Below, in pieces: positions 45,994 to 54,502 of a DNA stretch of 64,000 nucleotides. The DNA lies in the NCBI GenBank assembly GCA_947629705.1, contig CANREN010000007.1, positions 22,929 through 86,928 of the forward strand, given 5' to 3'. The notes beneath the pieces are model-generated. The model searched no databases, was not told the origin of the DNA, and was given only the letters and a program-made list of their open reading frames with translations. The stretch comes from an uncultured Alistipes sp. GTDB taxonomy: Bacteria; Bacteroidota; Bacteroidia; Bacteroidales; Rikenellaceae. Each line of letters begins with the position of its first letter. The first letter of the stretch is position 1. The translations under genes and the position numbers were made by a program.

Positions 45994-47439
45994 TCACCGG
46001 CACCGTTCACTCGCTGTTTCCCGCCAATCGGCAACAATCCGGAGCGAAGCCGGATACGAATTGTTCACGCGCGCACCGATCCGCTTGGCGAAACCCAAGG
46101 CCCGCCCGCGGGCGCACACCAAATTCACCCCTTCGACGAACGCCGCCGCTTCGACCTCCTGCCGTCGCAGATAGCGCAGAGCCTGCACCTCGTCCAGCTC
46201 CGCAATCGGAAGCGCCGCCCGATTCAGCTCCGTGCTGAAAGCCAGCGCCGGATCGGGTTTCAGACGACCTTTGAAGAGTTGCCCCAGCGCGATGCCCGAG
46301 TAGATGACGGGCACCCGTTCCGACAGCATCCGCACCGTCTCGGCCTGCGGGCCGAACCACGCATAGAGCGTATCGCCCGCCATCACGAACTTCATCCGTT
46401 CGGGTTCCAGCAGCCAGCGGGCCGCCTCGGCCGTCGCCATTCGGTCGGCTGGAACGACTGCCGACCGCCGCGCCTTCGATTTCGGCATCCGGTGCGGCCG
46501 CGTCCCCGCCGCAGCCCCTGCCTTGCGGGCTGCGGCGGCGAAAAATCCCTCGCCGCACGCCCGATGCGGGTAGAAGCGATACGTCCGGAACGGCCCGACC
46601 TCGCCGCAGACGATGCCCCAGGCCGCATCGACCGGCACTTCGTCCGACGGCTCCGCTTCATCGACCGCCCATGCGAGCATCCGCTCCAACGACCCTTCGT
46701 TCTCCTCGCGGTTGAACGTGCAGGTGCTGTAAATCAACGTGCCGCCGGGCCGCAGCGCCTGCCACGCCGCCCGCAAAATTTCGTCCTGCCGACGGGCGCA
46801 CAGATGCACGCCGGCTTCGCTCCACTCCGTGCGGGCATCGGGGTCTTTGCGGAACATTCCCTCGCCCGAGCAGGGGGCATCCACCGCCACTGCATCGAAC
46901 CACGTCTCGCAGTCGCCCAACGCACGCGGTTCGCAAACCGTTACGGCCACATTGCCCAGCCCCCACTTGCGCACGTTGTCGGCCAGTACAGCGGCCCGCC
47001 GCCGGTCGATTTCATTGGCGACGACCAATCCGTCGGCACCGACCATCGAGGCATAAAGCGTCGTCTTGCCGCCCGGGGCAGCGCACATATCCAAGATGCG
47101 GGCACCCCGGGTCTCGACATGCCGCAACAGATGACACACGAACTGCGACGACGGTTCCTGCACGTAATAGGCGCCGGCATGGAAATCGGTGTCGAACGTA
47201 AACGACGGCCGTTCGGTCAGATACCAGCCTTGCGGCGACCACGGAATAGGCCGATCGAATGACAGCGCCGGCAAACCCGCCGCCAACTCGTGCGGCGGGG
47301 CGCACGCCGCTCCGGCTTTCGTCGGATGCAGCCGCACGGCAACGGGCGACGGCGTATCGAGCGCCTCGCACAAGGCCCGGCCCTCCGCCTCGCCCAAATC
47401 GCGCGACACGCGCCGCATGAACGCTTCCGGCAACAGCAT
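45994..47439 (-). CDS. RsmF/NSUN-type RNA cytosine-C5 methyltransferase
   Basis: A 481-residue SAM-dependent enzyme. SAM-binding motif ILDMCAAPGGKTT (about 115-127), DAPCSGEGMFRKD with the release cysteine and STCTFNREENE with the catalytic cysteine. The C-terminal third has a PUA-like region (FVMAGDTLYAWFG, GIALGQLFKGRLKPD). Resembles 16S rRNA m5C methyltransferase RsmF; the exact target base is not determinable. It starts 12 nt after the deoxynucleoside kinase stop. Confidence 0.88.
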   Translation of the reverse strand: MLLPEAFMRRVSRDLGEAEGRALCEALDTPSPVAVRLHPTKAGAACAPPHELAAGLPALSFDRPIPWSPQGWYLTERPSFTFDTDFHAGAYYVQEPSSQFVCHLLRHVETRGARILDMCAAPGGKTTLYASMVGADGLVVANEIDRRRAAVLADNVRKWGLGNVAVTVCEPRALGDCETWFDAVAVDAPCSGEGMFRKDPDARTEWSEAGVHLCARRQDEILRAAWQALRPGGTLIYSTCTFNREENEGSLERMLAWAVDEAEPSDEVPVDAAWGIVCGEVGPFRTYRFYPHRACGEGFFAAAARKAGAAAGTRPHRMPKSKARRSAVVPADRMATAEAARWLLEPERMKFVMAGDTLYAWFGPQAETVRMLSERVPVIYSGIALGQLFKGRLKPDPALAFSTELNRAALPIAELDEVQALRYLRRQEVEAAAFVEGVNLVCARGRALGFAKRIGARVNNSYPASLRIVADWRETASERCR

Positions 47440-47451
47440 TCCGACCGATTA

Positions 47452-48090
47452 TTAAAACAACGAAGGGTTGTATCCGGCCAGCCGCGTCTCGCGTTCGTCT
47501 ACCGCCGCGCAGATGCGCTCGAAGACCGAAGCATCTTCGACGAAATCTTCGCGATCCTTGTCGATGACCAGTATTTCGCCCCGATAGCCGTGTTCGATCC
47601 AGTCGTTGTACTTGCCGTTCAGGCGCCGGAGGTAATTTTCGTCGATATTCATCTCGTATTCGCGGCCCCGCTTGCGAATCTGGTGGATGAGGGTCGGGAC
47701 ATCCGCCTTCAGATAGATCAACAGATCGGGTTGCGGGATCACCGTGGTGAAGAGCCGGAACAGCTTCATGTAGGTTTCGAAGTCGCGGCCCGGCATCAGC
47801 CCCATTTCGTGCAGATTGCCCGCGAAGATATGGGCATCTTCGTAGATGGTTCGATCCTGAAAGATATATCCCGACGAATTTTCGCGCAGCATGTCCATCG
47901 TCTGCTGGATGCGGCTGCCGAGGAAGCAGATTTGCAGATTGAACGCCCAGCGCTTCATATCCTCGTAGAAATCGCCGATATAGGGATTGTCCGCCTCCTC
48001 GAGATAGGCCTTGGCCTGATAGCGCTCCGTAAGCATCTGCGTGAGCGTCGTCTTGCCGCTTCCGATATTTCCTGCTATGGCTATATACAT
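47452..48090 (-). CDS. deoxynucleoside kinase (dAdo/dGuo kinase family)
   Basis: A 212-residue cytosolic salvage enzyme that phosphorylates deoxynucleosides. P-loop GNIGSGKTT (7-15), the substrate-binding DRTIYEDAHIFA and the lid RKRGREYEMNID are visible. Bacteroidetes carry one or two such enzymes; substrate preference cannot be told from sequence. Confidence 0.9.
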   Translation of the reverse strand: MYIAIAGNIGSGKTTLTQMLTERYQAKAYLEEADNPYIGDFYEDMKRWAFNLQICFLGSRIQQTMDMLRENSSGYIFQDRTIYEDAHIFAGNLHEMGLMPGRDFETYMKLFRLFTTVIPQPDLLIYLKADVPTLIHQIRKRGREYEMNIDENYLRRLNGKYNDWIEHGYRGEILVIDKDREDFVEDASVFERICAAVDERETRLAGYNPSLF

Positions 48091-48111
48091 GGTCGTATGT
48101 TTTATTCCGCT

Positions 48112-49626
48112 TTATTCGTCTTTTCCGCTTGCATTCCTATCGGCGCACCCTTGCTCCGGAGCCCGCCTGTCCGCGTCCTCTAATTGTTCCGCCACGTGCC
48201 GGTCGTTGACCAATCGCGGCACCTTGTTCTTCCGGCGGTCGCGCATCCACCCCAGGAACGTGCCCGACGGAAGCACCGTCAGATGCTGGCGTTCGAGCGT
48301 CGTCTCGCGCTTCGCATCGTAGTCCGAATTGACGGCCCGCAAGGCGCGGTCGAGCTCCTCGGCGAACCGTTCGCGGCTTTCGGGCTCCTGCTCGAACTCC
48401 ACGAACCATTCGTGCGCCCCCCGATGCTGCAGCGACATGTAGCACGGCGCCACGCTGTATTCGCTCACGCGGGCACCCGTCGCACGGCACGCCTCGACCA
48501 GCGCCCGATCGGCGTTATCGACGATCAACTCCTCGCCGAACACATTGATATACTGCCGTGTACGACCTGCGAAACGGATCCGGCAGGGATTCGTCGAGGT
48601 GAACTCCACCCGATCGCCGATTTCGTAACGCCACAGGCCGTTGTTCGAGGTGATGAGCATCGCATAGGGCCTGCCGCACACGACCCCTTCGAGCGGGACG
48701 ATGCGGTCGCCGTCGCGGAACTCGTAGAACGTTCCGTAATCGAGCATCAGCAGCATGTCGCTGCGCGACGGGTCGTCGGCCAAGGCGAAAAAGCCCTCCG
48801 ATGCGTTGTAGGTCTCCATGTAGCTCATCCGCTCCGAGGGGATCAGCTCCTCGAACGAGCTCCGGTAGGGTGCGAACTCCACGCCGCCGTGCGCGAAGAG
48901 GCACAGATCGGGCCACACCTCCAACAGATGCCGTTTGCCGGTGTACTCGAGCACGCGCCGCATCAGCGCCAGATTCCACGACGGAACCCCCGCGAACGAG
49001 GTGATATGCTCGCCCGCGCATTCGCGGCAGATAGCGTCGGCCTTTTCGTAGAAATCGGGGATGACGGCCGTTTCGGTGCGCGGCGCACGGAACCACCCGC
49101 TCCAGAAGTTCATTTCGCGGATCAACACGGCCGACAGATCACCGACGAGATAGCCGTTTTCCATGCAGCACGACCCGCCGAGGGTCAGCGTCTTGCCGTC
49201 GAAGACCTGCGTATCGGGATGATTGGCGGCGAAAATCGCGGCGACGTCGCGCATCCCGAGCGTATGGTTCCACAGCACCGATTCGCGCGTTACGGGGATA
49301 TACTTGCTGCGGTCGGAGGTCGTGCCCGACGATCGGGCGAAAAGCCGCACCCTGCCGGGTGCCGCAACGTCGCGCTCGCCCGCCTTCATCCGTTCAATAT
49401 AGGGTTTGAACGTCTCGTAATCGAACGTGCCGACCTTCGTCTGAAACTGCTCGACCGTGTGCACCGACCGCAGATCGTACTGCCGGCCGAAACCGGTCTG
49501 CGCACCGCGTCGCAACAGCCTCTGCAACATCCGTTCCTGCGTCTCGGCGGGACGGCGCCGGAAGCGGTCGATGGCCCGCAGCCGAGATGCGAAAAAGGCC
49601 CGCAATATGCTGTTTCGCAGAGACAT
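48112..49626 (-). CDS. GH3-family acyl-adenylate/amide synthetase-like protein
   Basis: A 504-residue protein of the GH3 fold, known from plants where members conjugate hormones to amino acids through an acyl-adenylate. The phosphate-binding SSGTTSDRSKYIPVT, YNASEGFFAL and YEIGDRVEFT segments are conserved. The bacterial substrate is unknown. It begins 9 nt after the trkA stop and should be cotranscribed with it. Confidence 0.88.
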   Translation of the reverse strand: MSLRNSILRAFFASRLRAIDRFRRRPAETQERMLQRLLRRGAQTGFGRQYDLRSVHTVEQFQTKVGTFDYETFKPYIERMKAGERDVAAPGRVRLFARSSGTTSDRSKYIPVTRESVLWNHTLGMRDVAAIFAANHPDTQVFDGKTLTLGGSCCMENGYLVGDLSAVLIREMNFWSGWFRAPRTETAVIPDFYEKADAICRECAGEHITSFAGVPSWNLALMRRVLEYTGKRHLLEVWPDLCLFAHGGVEFAPYRSSFEELIPSERMSYMETYNASEGFFALADDPSRSDMLLMLDYGTFYEFRDGDRIVPLEGVVCGRPYAMLITSNNGLWRYEIGDRVEFTSTNPCRIRFAGRTRQYINVFGEELIVDNADRALVEACRATGARVSEYSVAPCYMSLQHRGAHEWFVEFEQEPESRERFAEELDRALRAVNSDYDAKRETTLERQHLTVLPSGTFLGWMRDRRKNKVPRLVNDRHVAEQLEDADRRAPEQGCADRNASGKDE

Positions 49627-49635
49627 TGTCTGTTC

Positions 49636-50976
49636 CTAATTGAAATAATACCCCACCTTGCCCACCGACTCCGGCATGGCGAAGACCACCACGCGATCGT
49701 AGGCGTTGATCTCGGTATTGTCCACCGCAATGAACACCTTGTCGCCCCGCACGATACCGCCGATGATCGTTCCTTCGGGCATTCCCAAGTCGCGGATGCG
49801 GCACTTCGTGGCCGGCGAATTGGGTTTTACGATGAATTCCAGCACCTCCGCGTCGCTGCCCGTCAAGCACTTGATGGCCTGCACGTCGGTCGACATGGTG
49901 AACCGGAAGATATTCGACGCCGTAACCAATTTCTTGTTGATGATCGTGTCGATGCCGATCGACTCCGCCAGGTCGATGTAATTGAGGTTTTCAACCTCGG
50001 CGATCACCTTCTTCACGCCCATGCGCTTCGCCAGCATCGCCGCGAGGATATTGGTCTCGCTGCGGCCCGTTACGGCCACGAAGGCGTCCATGTTCGGAAG
50101 GCCCTCTTCGAGCATCACCTCCGTGTTGCGGCCGTCCTCGTTGATAATCAACGTCTTTTCGAGCAGTTCGGCCAGCCGGTAGGCCTTCTCTTGGTTATAT
50201 TCCACCAACTTGATATTCACCTCGTTCTGCAACTCCGTAGCGATCCGGATGCCGATGCGCGAACCGCCCAGGATCATCATGTTCTTGACCTCGACATTGG
50301 TCTGCCCCGACAGCTCCAGCACCTCGTGCAGGGTATCCTGGCAAGTGATGACGTAGATCACATCGCCCTCCATCAAATGCTCCTCACGCCGCGGAATGAT
50401 GGTCTGCCCGCCGCGCGTGATGGCCACGGTGCGGAAATTGAGCTGGGCCTGCTCCTCGTCGAAACCGGTCAGCAGCGTCCCGACCAACGGCGACGAAGCC
50501 TCCAACCGAAAGACTACCAACGAGAGTTTGCCGCTCGAAAAATCGACGTACTCGGTGGTCGACGTATGGCCCAGCAGATTGATGACCTCGTTGGCAGCGA
50601 CCTTCTCGGGATAGAACAGATAGTCGATGCCCATGTCGATGAACATCTCTTTGTTGTTAGGCTCCAGATATTCGTTGTTGTCGATGCGGGCAATCGATTT
50701 GCGGGCGCCCAGCTTCTTGGCCATCATGGCGGCGACGATGTTGTCGTTCTCCTCGTGGTTGACGGCGATGAAGAGGTCGCATTTGCGCACCGACGCCCTC
50801 CGCAGCACCCCGAACTCGGTCGAATCGCCCTCGACGGCGACGACATCGGCCAGACTGCTCACCTCGGCGAGCAGCTTTCCGTCGGGATCGATAATGTCGA
50901 TTTCGTGGCCGTGGCCGCTCAACATGCGGGCCAGATGACTGCCCATTTCGCCGGCTCCGGCAATGACGATTTTCAT
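49636..50976 (-). CDS. trkA: Trk potassium-uptake regulatory protein TrkA
   Basis: A 446-residue cytoplasmic regulator made of two RCK units: TrkA_N 1 (MKIVIAGAGEMGSHLARML, about 1-120), TrkA_C 1 (about 140-225), TrkA_N 2 (MMILGGSRIGIRIATEL, about 231-350) and TrkA_C 2 (about 365-446). It gates the TrkH channel in response to NAD(H) or ATP/ADP. TrkH is not next to it here; a GH3 gene follows instead. ATG at 50976 matches the conserved N-terminus. Confidence 0.94.
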   Translation of the reverse strand: MKIVIAGAGEMGSHLARMLSGHGHEIDIIDPDGKLLAEVSSLADVVAVEGDSTEFGVLRRASVRKCDLFIAVNHEENDNIVAAMMAKKLGARKSIARIDNNEYLEPNNKEMFIDMGIDYLFYPEKVAANEVINLLGHTSTTEYVDFSSGKLSLVVFRLEASSPLVGTLLTGFDEEQAQLNFRTVAITRGGQTIIPRREEHLMEGDVIYVITCQDTLHEVLELSGQTNVEVKNMMILGGSRIGIRIATELQNEVNIKLVEYNQEKAYRLAELLEKTLIINEDGRNTEVMLEEGLPNMDAFVAVTGRSETNILAAMLAKRMGVKKVIAEVENLNYIDLAESIGIDTIINKKLVTASNIFRFTMSTDVQAIKCLTGSDAEVLEFIVKPNSPATKCRIRDLGMPEGTIIGGIVRGDKVFIAVDNTEINAYDRVVVFAMPESVGKVGYYFN

Positions 50977-51035
50977 GATTCGATTCGCTCCGTTACGTTG
51001 CAGCGGCACTCCCCCGACAAGAAACGGACGAGGCG

Positions 51036-51083
51036 TTTGCAAATTCCCTTACAAATGTATACATTTGTCGGAGAATGCCCAAA
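51036..51083. promoter_or_regulatory. symmetric overlapping bidirectional promoter (trkA / small membrane protein)
   Basis: Plus strand: TTTG 51036-51039, 20 nt, TACATTTG 51060-51067. Minus strand: TTTG 51083-51080, 20 nt, TACATTTG 51059-51052. The two -7 boxes abut to form the palindrome ACAAATGTATACATTTGT, and every element is mirrored exactly about 51059.5. The minus promoter serves trkA and GH3; the plus promoter serves the small membrane protein and probably tRNA-Arg. Confidence 0.8.
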
Positions 51084-51103
51084 TTTTCAACCGAGAATCG
51101 TCC

Positions 51104-51376
51104 ATGTCCGCGTGGTTCATCGTCCTGTCGTTTTCGGTCGGCGCCGTCGCCCTGTTCGTCGTCGGCCTCTCCATTACGTTGATTTTCAAAGGACATCCGA
51201 TCGATTCGGAGATTGCGACCAATAAAAACATGCAGCGGTTGGGCATCAAGTGCGCCGTGCAGGAGAGCCGCGAAGCCGACGGACGGGCGGCCTGCCCGGG
51301 GAGCTCCCCGGCAAAAAAAAACGAACCGGCGGCGGGTTGTACGGGCAACTGCTCGGCCTGCGACATTCCGCACTGA
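51104..51376 (+). CDS. small single-helix membrane protein with Cys-rich tail
   Basis: A 90-residue protein. One membrane helix (about 5-28), then a segment HPIDSEIATNKNMQRLGIKC that resembles a recurrent Bacteroidetes small membrane protein (asparagine and glycine around LRKLGI-C), and a tail with five Cys (C64 and C79-x3-C83-x2-C86 among them). The tail could bind a metal or Fe-S cluster. The start is the ATG 30 nt after the predicted transcription start. Function unknown. Confidence 0.65.
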   Translation: MSAWFIVLSFSVGAVALFVVGLSITLIFKGHPIDSEIATNKNMQRLGIKCAVQESREADGRAACPGSSPAKKNEPAAGCTGNCSACDIPH

Positions 51377-51412
51377 CGGATGCCTGCCGATTGCGCGCCG
51401 TCGCGTGCGCAT

Positions 51413-51484
51413 GGCCTCATAGTTCAAGGGATAGAACGAGGGTTTCCTAAACCCTAAATTCGCGTTCGAGTCGCGGTGGGGCTA
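51413..51484 (+). tRNA. tRNA-Arg (anticodon CCT)
   Basis: Acceptor GGCCTCA/TGGGGCT (with a G-T pair at the end), D-stem GTTC/GAAC, anticodon loop TTCCTAA closed by AGGGT/ACCCT, T-loop TTCGAGT. Discriminator A, no CCA encoded. It starts 36 nt after the small membrane gene on the same strand with no promoter of its own visible. Confidence 0.93.
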
Positions 51485-51550
51485 CTTTTTGTTAAGCGCG
51501 CTACTTTGTGTACCTGCGTTTTTCGACCCTGTTTTTCAAATCCGGCCGTT

Positions 51551-51580
51551 GCTCCTCGCGGCGAAGCCGCGTTTGCAAGT
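51551..51580 (+). repeat. fragment of the dispersed GC-rich repeat
   Basis: CTCGCGGCGAAGCCGCGTTTGCA is nearly identical to the reverse complement of the distal part of the copy at 60270-60344. Confidence 0.45.
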
Positions 51581-51597
51581 TCGAACCGCACCTTGTT

Positions 51598-52839
51598 TCA
51601 GGCATCCCCGTCGACCGTAACCGACTTGCGGCCGTCGATCCATTCGACCAAGAGCCGATCGCCAGCCCGTACCTGCCCGGCCGAGACGCAGGCCCGTGCC
51701 TCTTTCCGCACGACCGCGAATCCCAACCGCAAAATCCGTTCGGGCGCATAGCCGGCCACCCACTCCGCGGCGGCGTCCAGCCCCTTCTTCCGACGCTCCA
51801 GCAACTCCCGCACGGCCATCGGCAGCCCCTCCGCCAAATGTTCCAACCGCAGGCTCCGCCGCGTGAAGAAAGTCGCCGCCGTTTCGCGCAGGTCGCCCGA
51901 GAAACGCTCCAAACGCACCGTAACGTCATGCAGCATCGTCTGCACCGCATCGTGCAGTTGCAACGCCGCCCCATCGAGACGCTCTTCGGCTTCGGTCATC
52001 CGGTCGACGAGCCAGCCTGCCACGGCAGTAGGCGTCTTGAGAGCCGTATGCGCCACCAAATCGGCAACGCTGGTATCCTTGTCGTGTCCGATGCCGGTCA
52101 GAACGGGCAGCGGGAACTGCGCCACATAGGTGCACAGCCGATAGCTGTCGAAGCAGGTCAGGTCGCTGCGCGAACCTCCTCCGCGGATCATCGCCACGGC
52201 ATCGAAGCGTTCCGGCCGGGCGGCGACCTCGCACAAGGCCGAAACGATGGAATCCTCGGCGGCCGCCCCCTGCATGAAAGCATCGAACAGCACGGTTTCG
52301 AAGCGATAGGGGCTCTTGGCCAACTCCTTGCAAAAATCCTGATAACCGGCCGCCTGGGCGCTCGACACGACGGCCACCCGCTGCACGACTTCGGGCATCG
52401 GCAGCGAACGGTTCATCTCCCACACCCCGTCCTCGTGCAGCTGCGCGATGGTCTGCTGCCGCTGCCGTTCGAGGTCGCCGAGCGTGAACGAAGGATCGAT
52501 ATCGGTAATTTGCAGCGAGAAGCCGTACAATTCGTGATAGGAGACCAGCACCTTGGCCAACAACCGGATACCGGCCGCGAGCCGCCGGCCCGTTTCGGAC
52601 TCGAAGCGGGTCGAGATGCGCGGAAACTGGCTGCGCCAGATGACCGCCCGCGCCTGCGCCGTCGGCAGACCGTCGGCACTCCCCTTTTCGACCAATTCCA
52701 GATAGCAATGGCCCGAATAGTTGATCTTGATTTCCGCGATTTCGGCGCTCACCCACACCGGCAAAGCGAAACGCTCGTCGAGCGTCAGCTTCACCATCCG
52801 CTGCAACTCTTTCAGGGTGATATGCTCCCGTTCCGTCAT
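51598..52839 (-). CDS. xseA: exodeoxyribonuclease VII large subunit
   Basis: A 413-residue protein with the OB-fold N-terminus (LPVWVSAEIAEIKINYSGHC, YLELVEKG) and the catalytic-core segments MIRGGGSRSDLTCFD and LTGIGHDKDTSVADLVAH. It makes short oligonucleotides from single-stranded DNA. Its ATG overlaps the menA stop (ATGA). The partner gene xseB is not found downstream. Confidence 0.93.
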   Translation of the reverse strand: MTEREHITLKELQRMVKLTLDERFALPVWVSAEIAEIKINYSGHCYLELVEKGSADGLPTAQARAVIWRSQFPRISTRFESETGRRLAAGIRLLAKVLVSYHELYGFSLQITDIDPSFTLGDLERQRQQTIAQLHEDGVWEMNRSLPMPEVVQRVAVVSSAQAAGYQDFCKELAKSPYRFETVLFDAFMQGAAAEDSIVSALCEVAARPERFDAVAMIRGGGSRSDLTCFDSYRLCTYVAQFPLPVLTGIGHDKDTSVADLVAHTALKTPTAVAGWLVDRMTEAEERLDGAALQLHDAVQTMLHDVTVRLERFSGDLRETAATFFTRRSLRLEHLAEGLPMAVRELLERRKKGLDAAAEWVAGYAPERILRLGFAVVRKEARACVSAGQVRAGDRLLVEWIDGRKSVTVDGDA

Positions 52840-53756
52840 AGCAGGCCGTCGAGCAGGATGCCGAGCGTGAACAACAATCCGAATATCCAGATATTGCGGG
52901 CCGTCTCGCCGAGGCAGACATTCAATTCCTCTCCGTGGTCGATGCGCACCATCTTGCGCCAGGTCGCAATATGCACGAACAGATAGGGCAGCGGCAGCAA
53001 AGCGGCAGCCGGACGCCCCGCGAAGAGCAGCGAAAGGCAACAGCCCACGGCCCCGACGCCCAAGGCGAGATAGCCCCACCGGCCCGCACCGGCCCCCCAG
53101 CAGACGACGATCGTGCGTTTGTCGCAACGGGCATCCTCCTCGCGGTCGCGGAAATTGTTGACCATCAGCATCGTGTCGATCGCCAATCCGCAGGCCGCCG
53201 CAGCAAGCAGGCTCGTTGTGCTCCACGTTCCCGTTTGCAGGAAGCAGGTGAATGTTACGGGAATAATGCCGAAAAACAGGAAAACGGCCACGTCGCCCAG
53301 ACCGTGATAGGCCAGCGGCCAGGGGCCCGCCGTATAGAAATAGGCGAACATGACGCAGGCGGCTCCCGCAGCAATCAATTCCCATCCGCCGTAACGGAGC
53401 ATATCCGCGTGCAGGGCCCACGCCAACAAACCGCAACCCACGATGCAAGCGACCGCCGTGAATCCGGCGATACCGGCTTTCATGGCGGGCAGCGTGATGA
53501 GCCCTTTGGCGAAAGCGCGGTCGGGGCCTAACCGGTCGGGCCGGTCGGCCCCTTTCAGGAAGTCCCACAAATCGTTGACCAAATTGGCGGTGCATTGCAT
53601 CGCCACGGCGAACAGCAGGCACAACAAGGCGGGCAACCATCGGAATCCTCCGTCGGCAAAGGCCAACGCCGAAGCGACGCAGACAAGGATTACGGAATTC
53701 CCCAGCGAATAGGGCCGCACGGCCAATATCCAAGCTGATAACGAGTTGGTTTTCAT
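52836..53756 (-). CDS. menA: 1,4-dihydroxy-2-naphthoate polyprenyltransferase
   Basis: A 306-residue inner-membrane UbiA-type prenyltransferase of menaquinone synthesis, with about nine helices and the two Asp-rich prenyl-diphosphate motifs NLVNDLWDFLKGAD and NNFRDREEDARCDK. RPYSLGNSVILVCVASALAF begins the first helix as in MenA. No other men genes lie nearby. Confidence 0.9.
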   Translation of the reverse strand: MKTNSLSAWILAVRPYSLGNSVILVCVASALAFADGGFRWLPALLCLLFAVAMQCTANLVNDLWDFLKGADRPDRLGPDRAFAKGLITLPAMKAGIAGFTAVACIVGCGLLAWALHADMLRYGGWELIAAGAACVMFAYFYTAGPWPLAYHGLGDVAVFLFFGIIPVTFTCFLQTGTWSTTSLLAAAACGLAIDTMLMVNNFRDREEDARCDKRTIVVCWGAGAGRWGYLALGVGAVGCCLSLLFAGRPAAALLPLPYLFVHIATWRKMVRIDHGEELNVCLGETARNIWIFGLLFTLGILLDGLL

Positions 53757-53851
53757 GGCGATTTTCTCTGTTTTTTATTCTGACTTGCGAGGGCTTTCTT
53801 CGTCGGAGTGCGCCCCTCCCTCCCATGCGCTGAAACACGGCGACAGCCGCG

Positions 53852-54412
53852 CTAATAAAGAACCAACTCCATCTGACGGGGCATCGGCTTGCCTTCGGGC
53901 AGCTGGATGCGCAACACGCCCTCGCTCGCAACGGGGAGGCCCTCCTTCATGGCCGGATGCCAGTCCGGCGCCTCCTCAACCGCCTTCAACACCCGACGTT
54001 TCAACCGATTATCGGTCGATTCGAGTGCTGCGCCGACCACCGTCCGGCCCTCGGGCGTTACCGTGTACCGCAACACGACCCGCGCCGCCGGTTCATCGGC
54101 TTTCCACTCGACCTGCCGGGCGATGTATTCGCCGAACGTCATGCCGTCGGCATCGAAACGGGCCGGTTCGTCGTAACGAAGCGTAACCAATACCACCCCG
54201 TTCGAGGCCTGCAATCCGTAACGGGCGATGGTCTCCTCGTCGGCCGGCAGCGTCTCGATCCGTTCGATATCCTCGGGCGGAATCCGGTCGATTCCCTCGG
54301 CCGCCGGCTGACCGTTGACGATATAAAGCGGCTGTTGCTGGGCCCATGTGGCCGTTACACCCGAAAGGAGCCCTGCCAAAAAGACGAAAACCGAAACGAT
54401 CGTTCTTTCCAT
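53852..54412 (-). CDS. small secreted protein joining a TonB-plug-like motif to a TonB C-terminal-like domain
   Basis: A 186-residue protein with a signal peptide (1-24, ATWAQQQ). Residues about 28-80 copy the SusC plug signature (PLYIVNGQPA, IPPEDIERIETL, ARYGLQASNGVVLVT). Residues about 92-165 look like a TonB/TolA C-terminal domain (YIARQVEWKADEPAARVVLR, VGAALESTDNRLKRRVLKAV). There is no barrel, no cytoplasmic anchor and no Pro-rich linker. It stands alone between menA and prfA. Role unknown. Confidence 0.65.
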   Translation of the reverse strand: MERTIVSVFVFLAGLLSGVTATWAQQQPLYIVNGQPAAEGIDRIPPEDIERIETLPADEETIARYGLQASNGVVLVTLRYDEPARFDADGMTFGEYIARQVEWKADEPAARVVLRYTVTPEGRTVVGAALESTDNRLKRRVLKAVEEAPDWHPAMKEGLPVASEGVLRIQLPEGKPMPRQMELVLY

Positions 54413-54502
54413 GCTTTGTTTTTTCTTTCAACGGACGGCGACCGGATTTATTGCACGCGCCGATCGGCAACCGCGTGCCGGGCACACCCTCGTATCGGCA
54501 TC

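Noticed and set aside
48112..49626. GH3 gene as a sign of plant-derived transfer
   Set aside because: GH3 homologues are common in Bacteroidetes, and base composition matches the neighbours.
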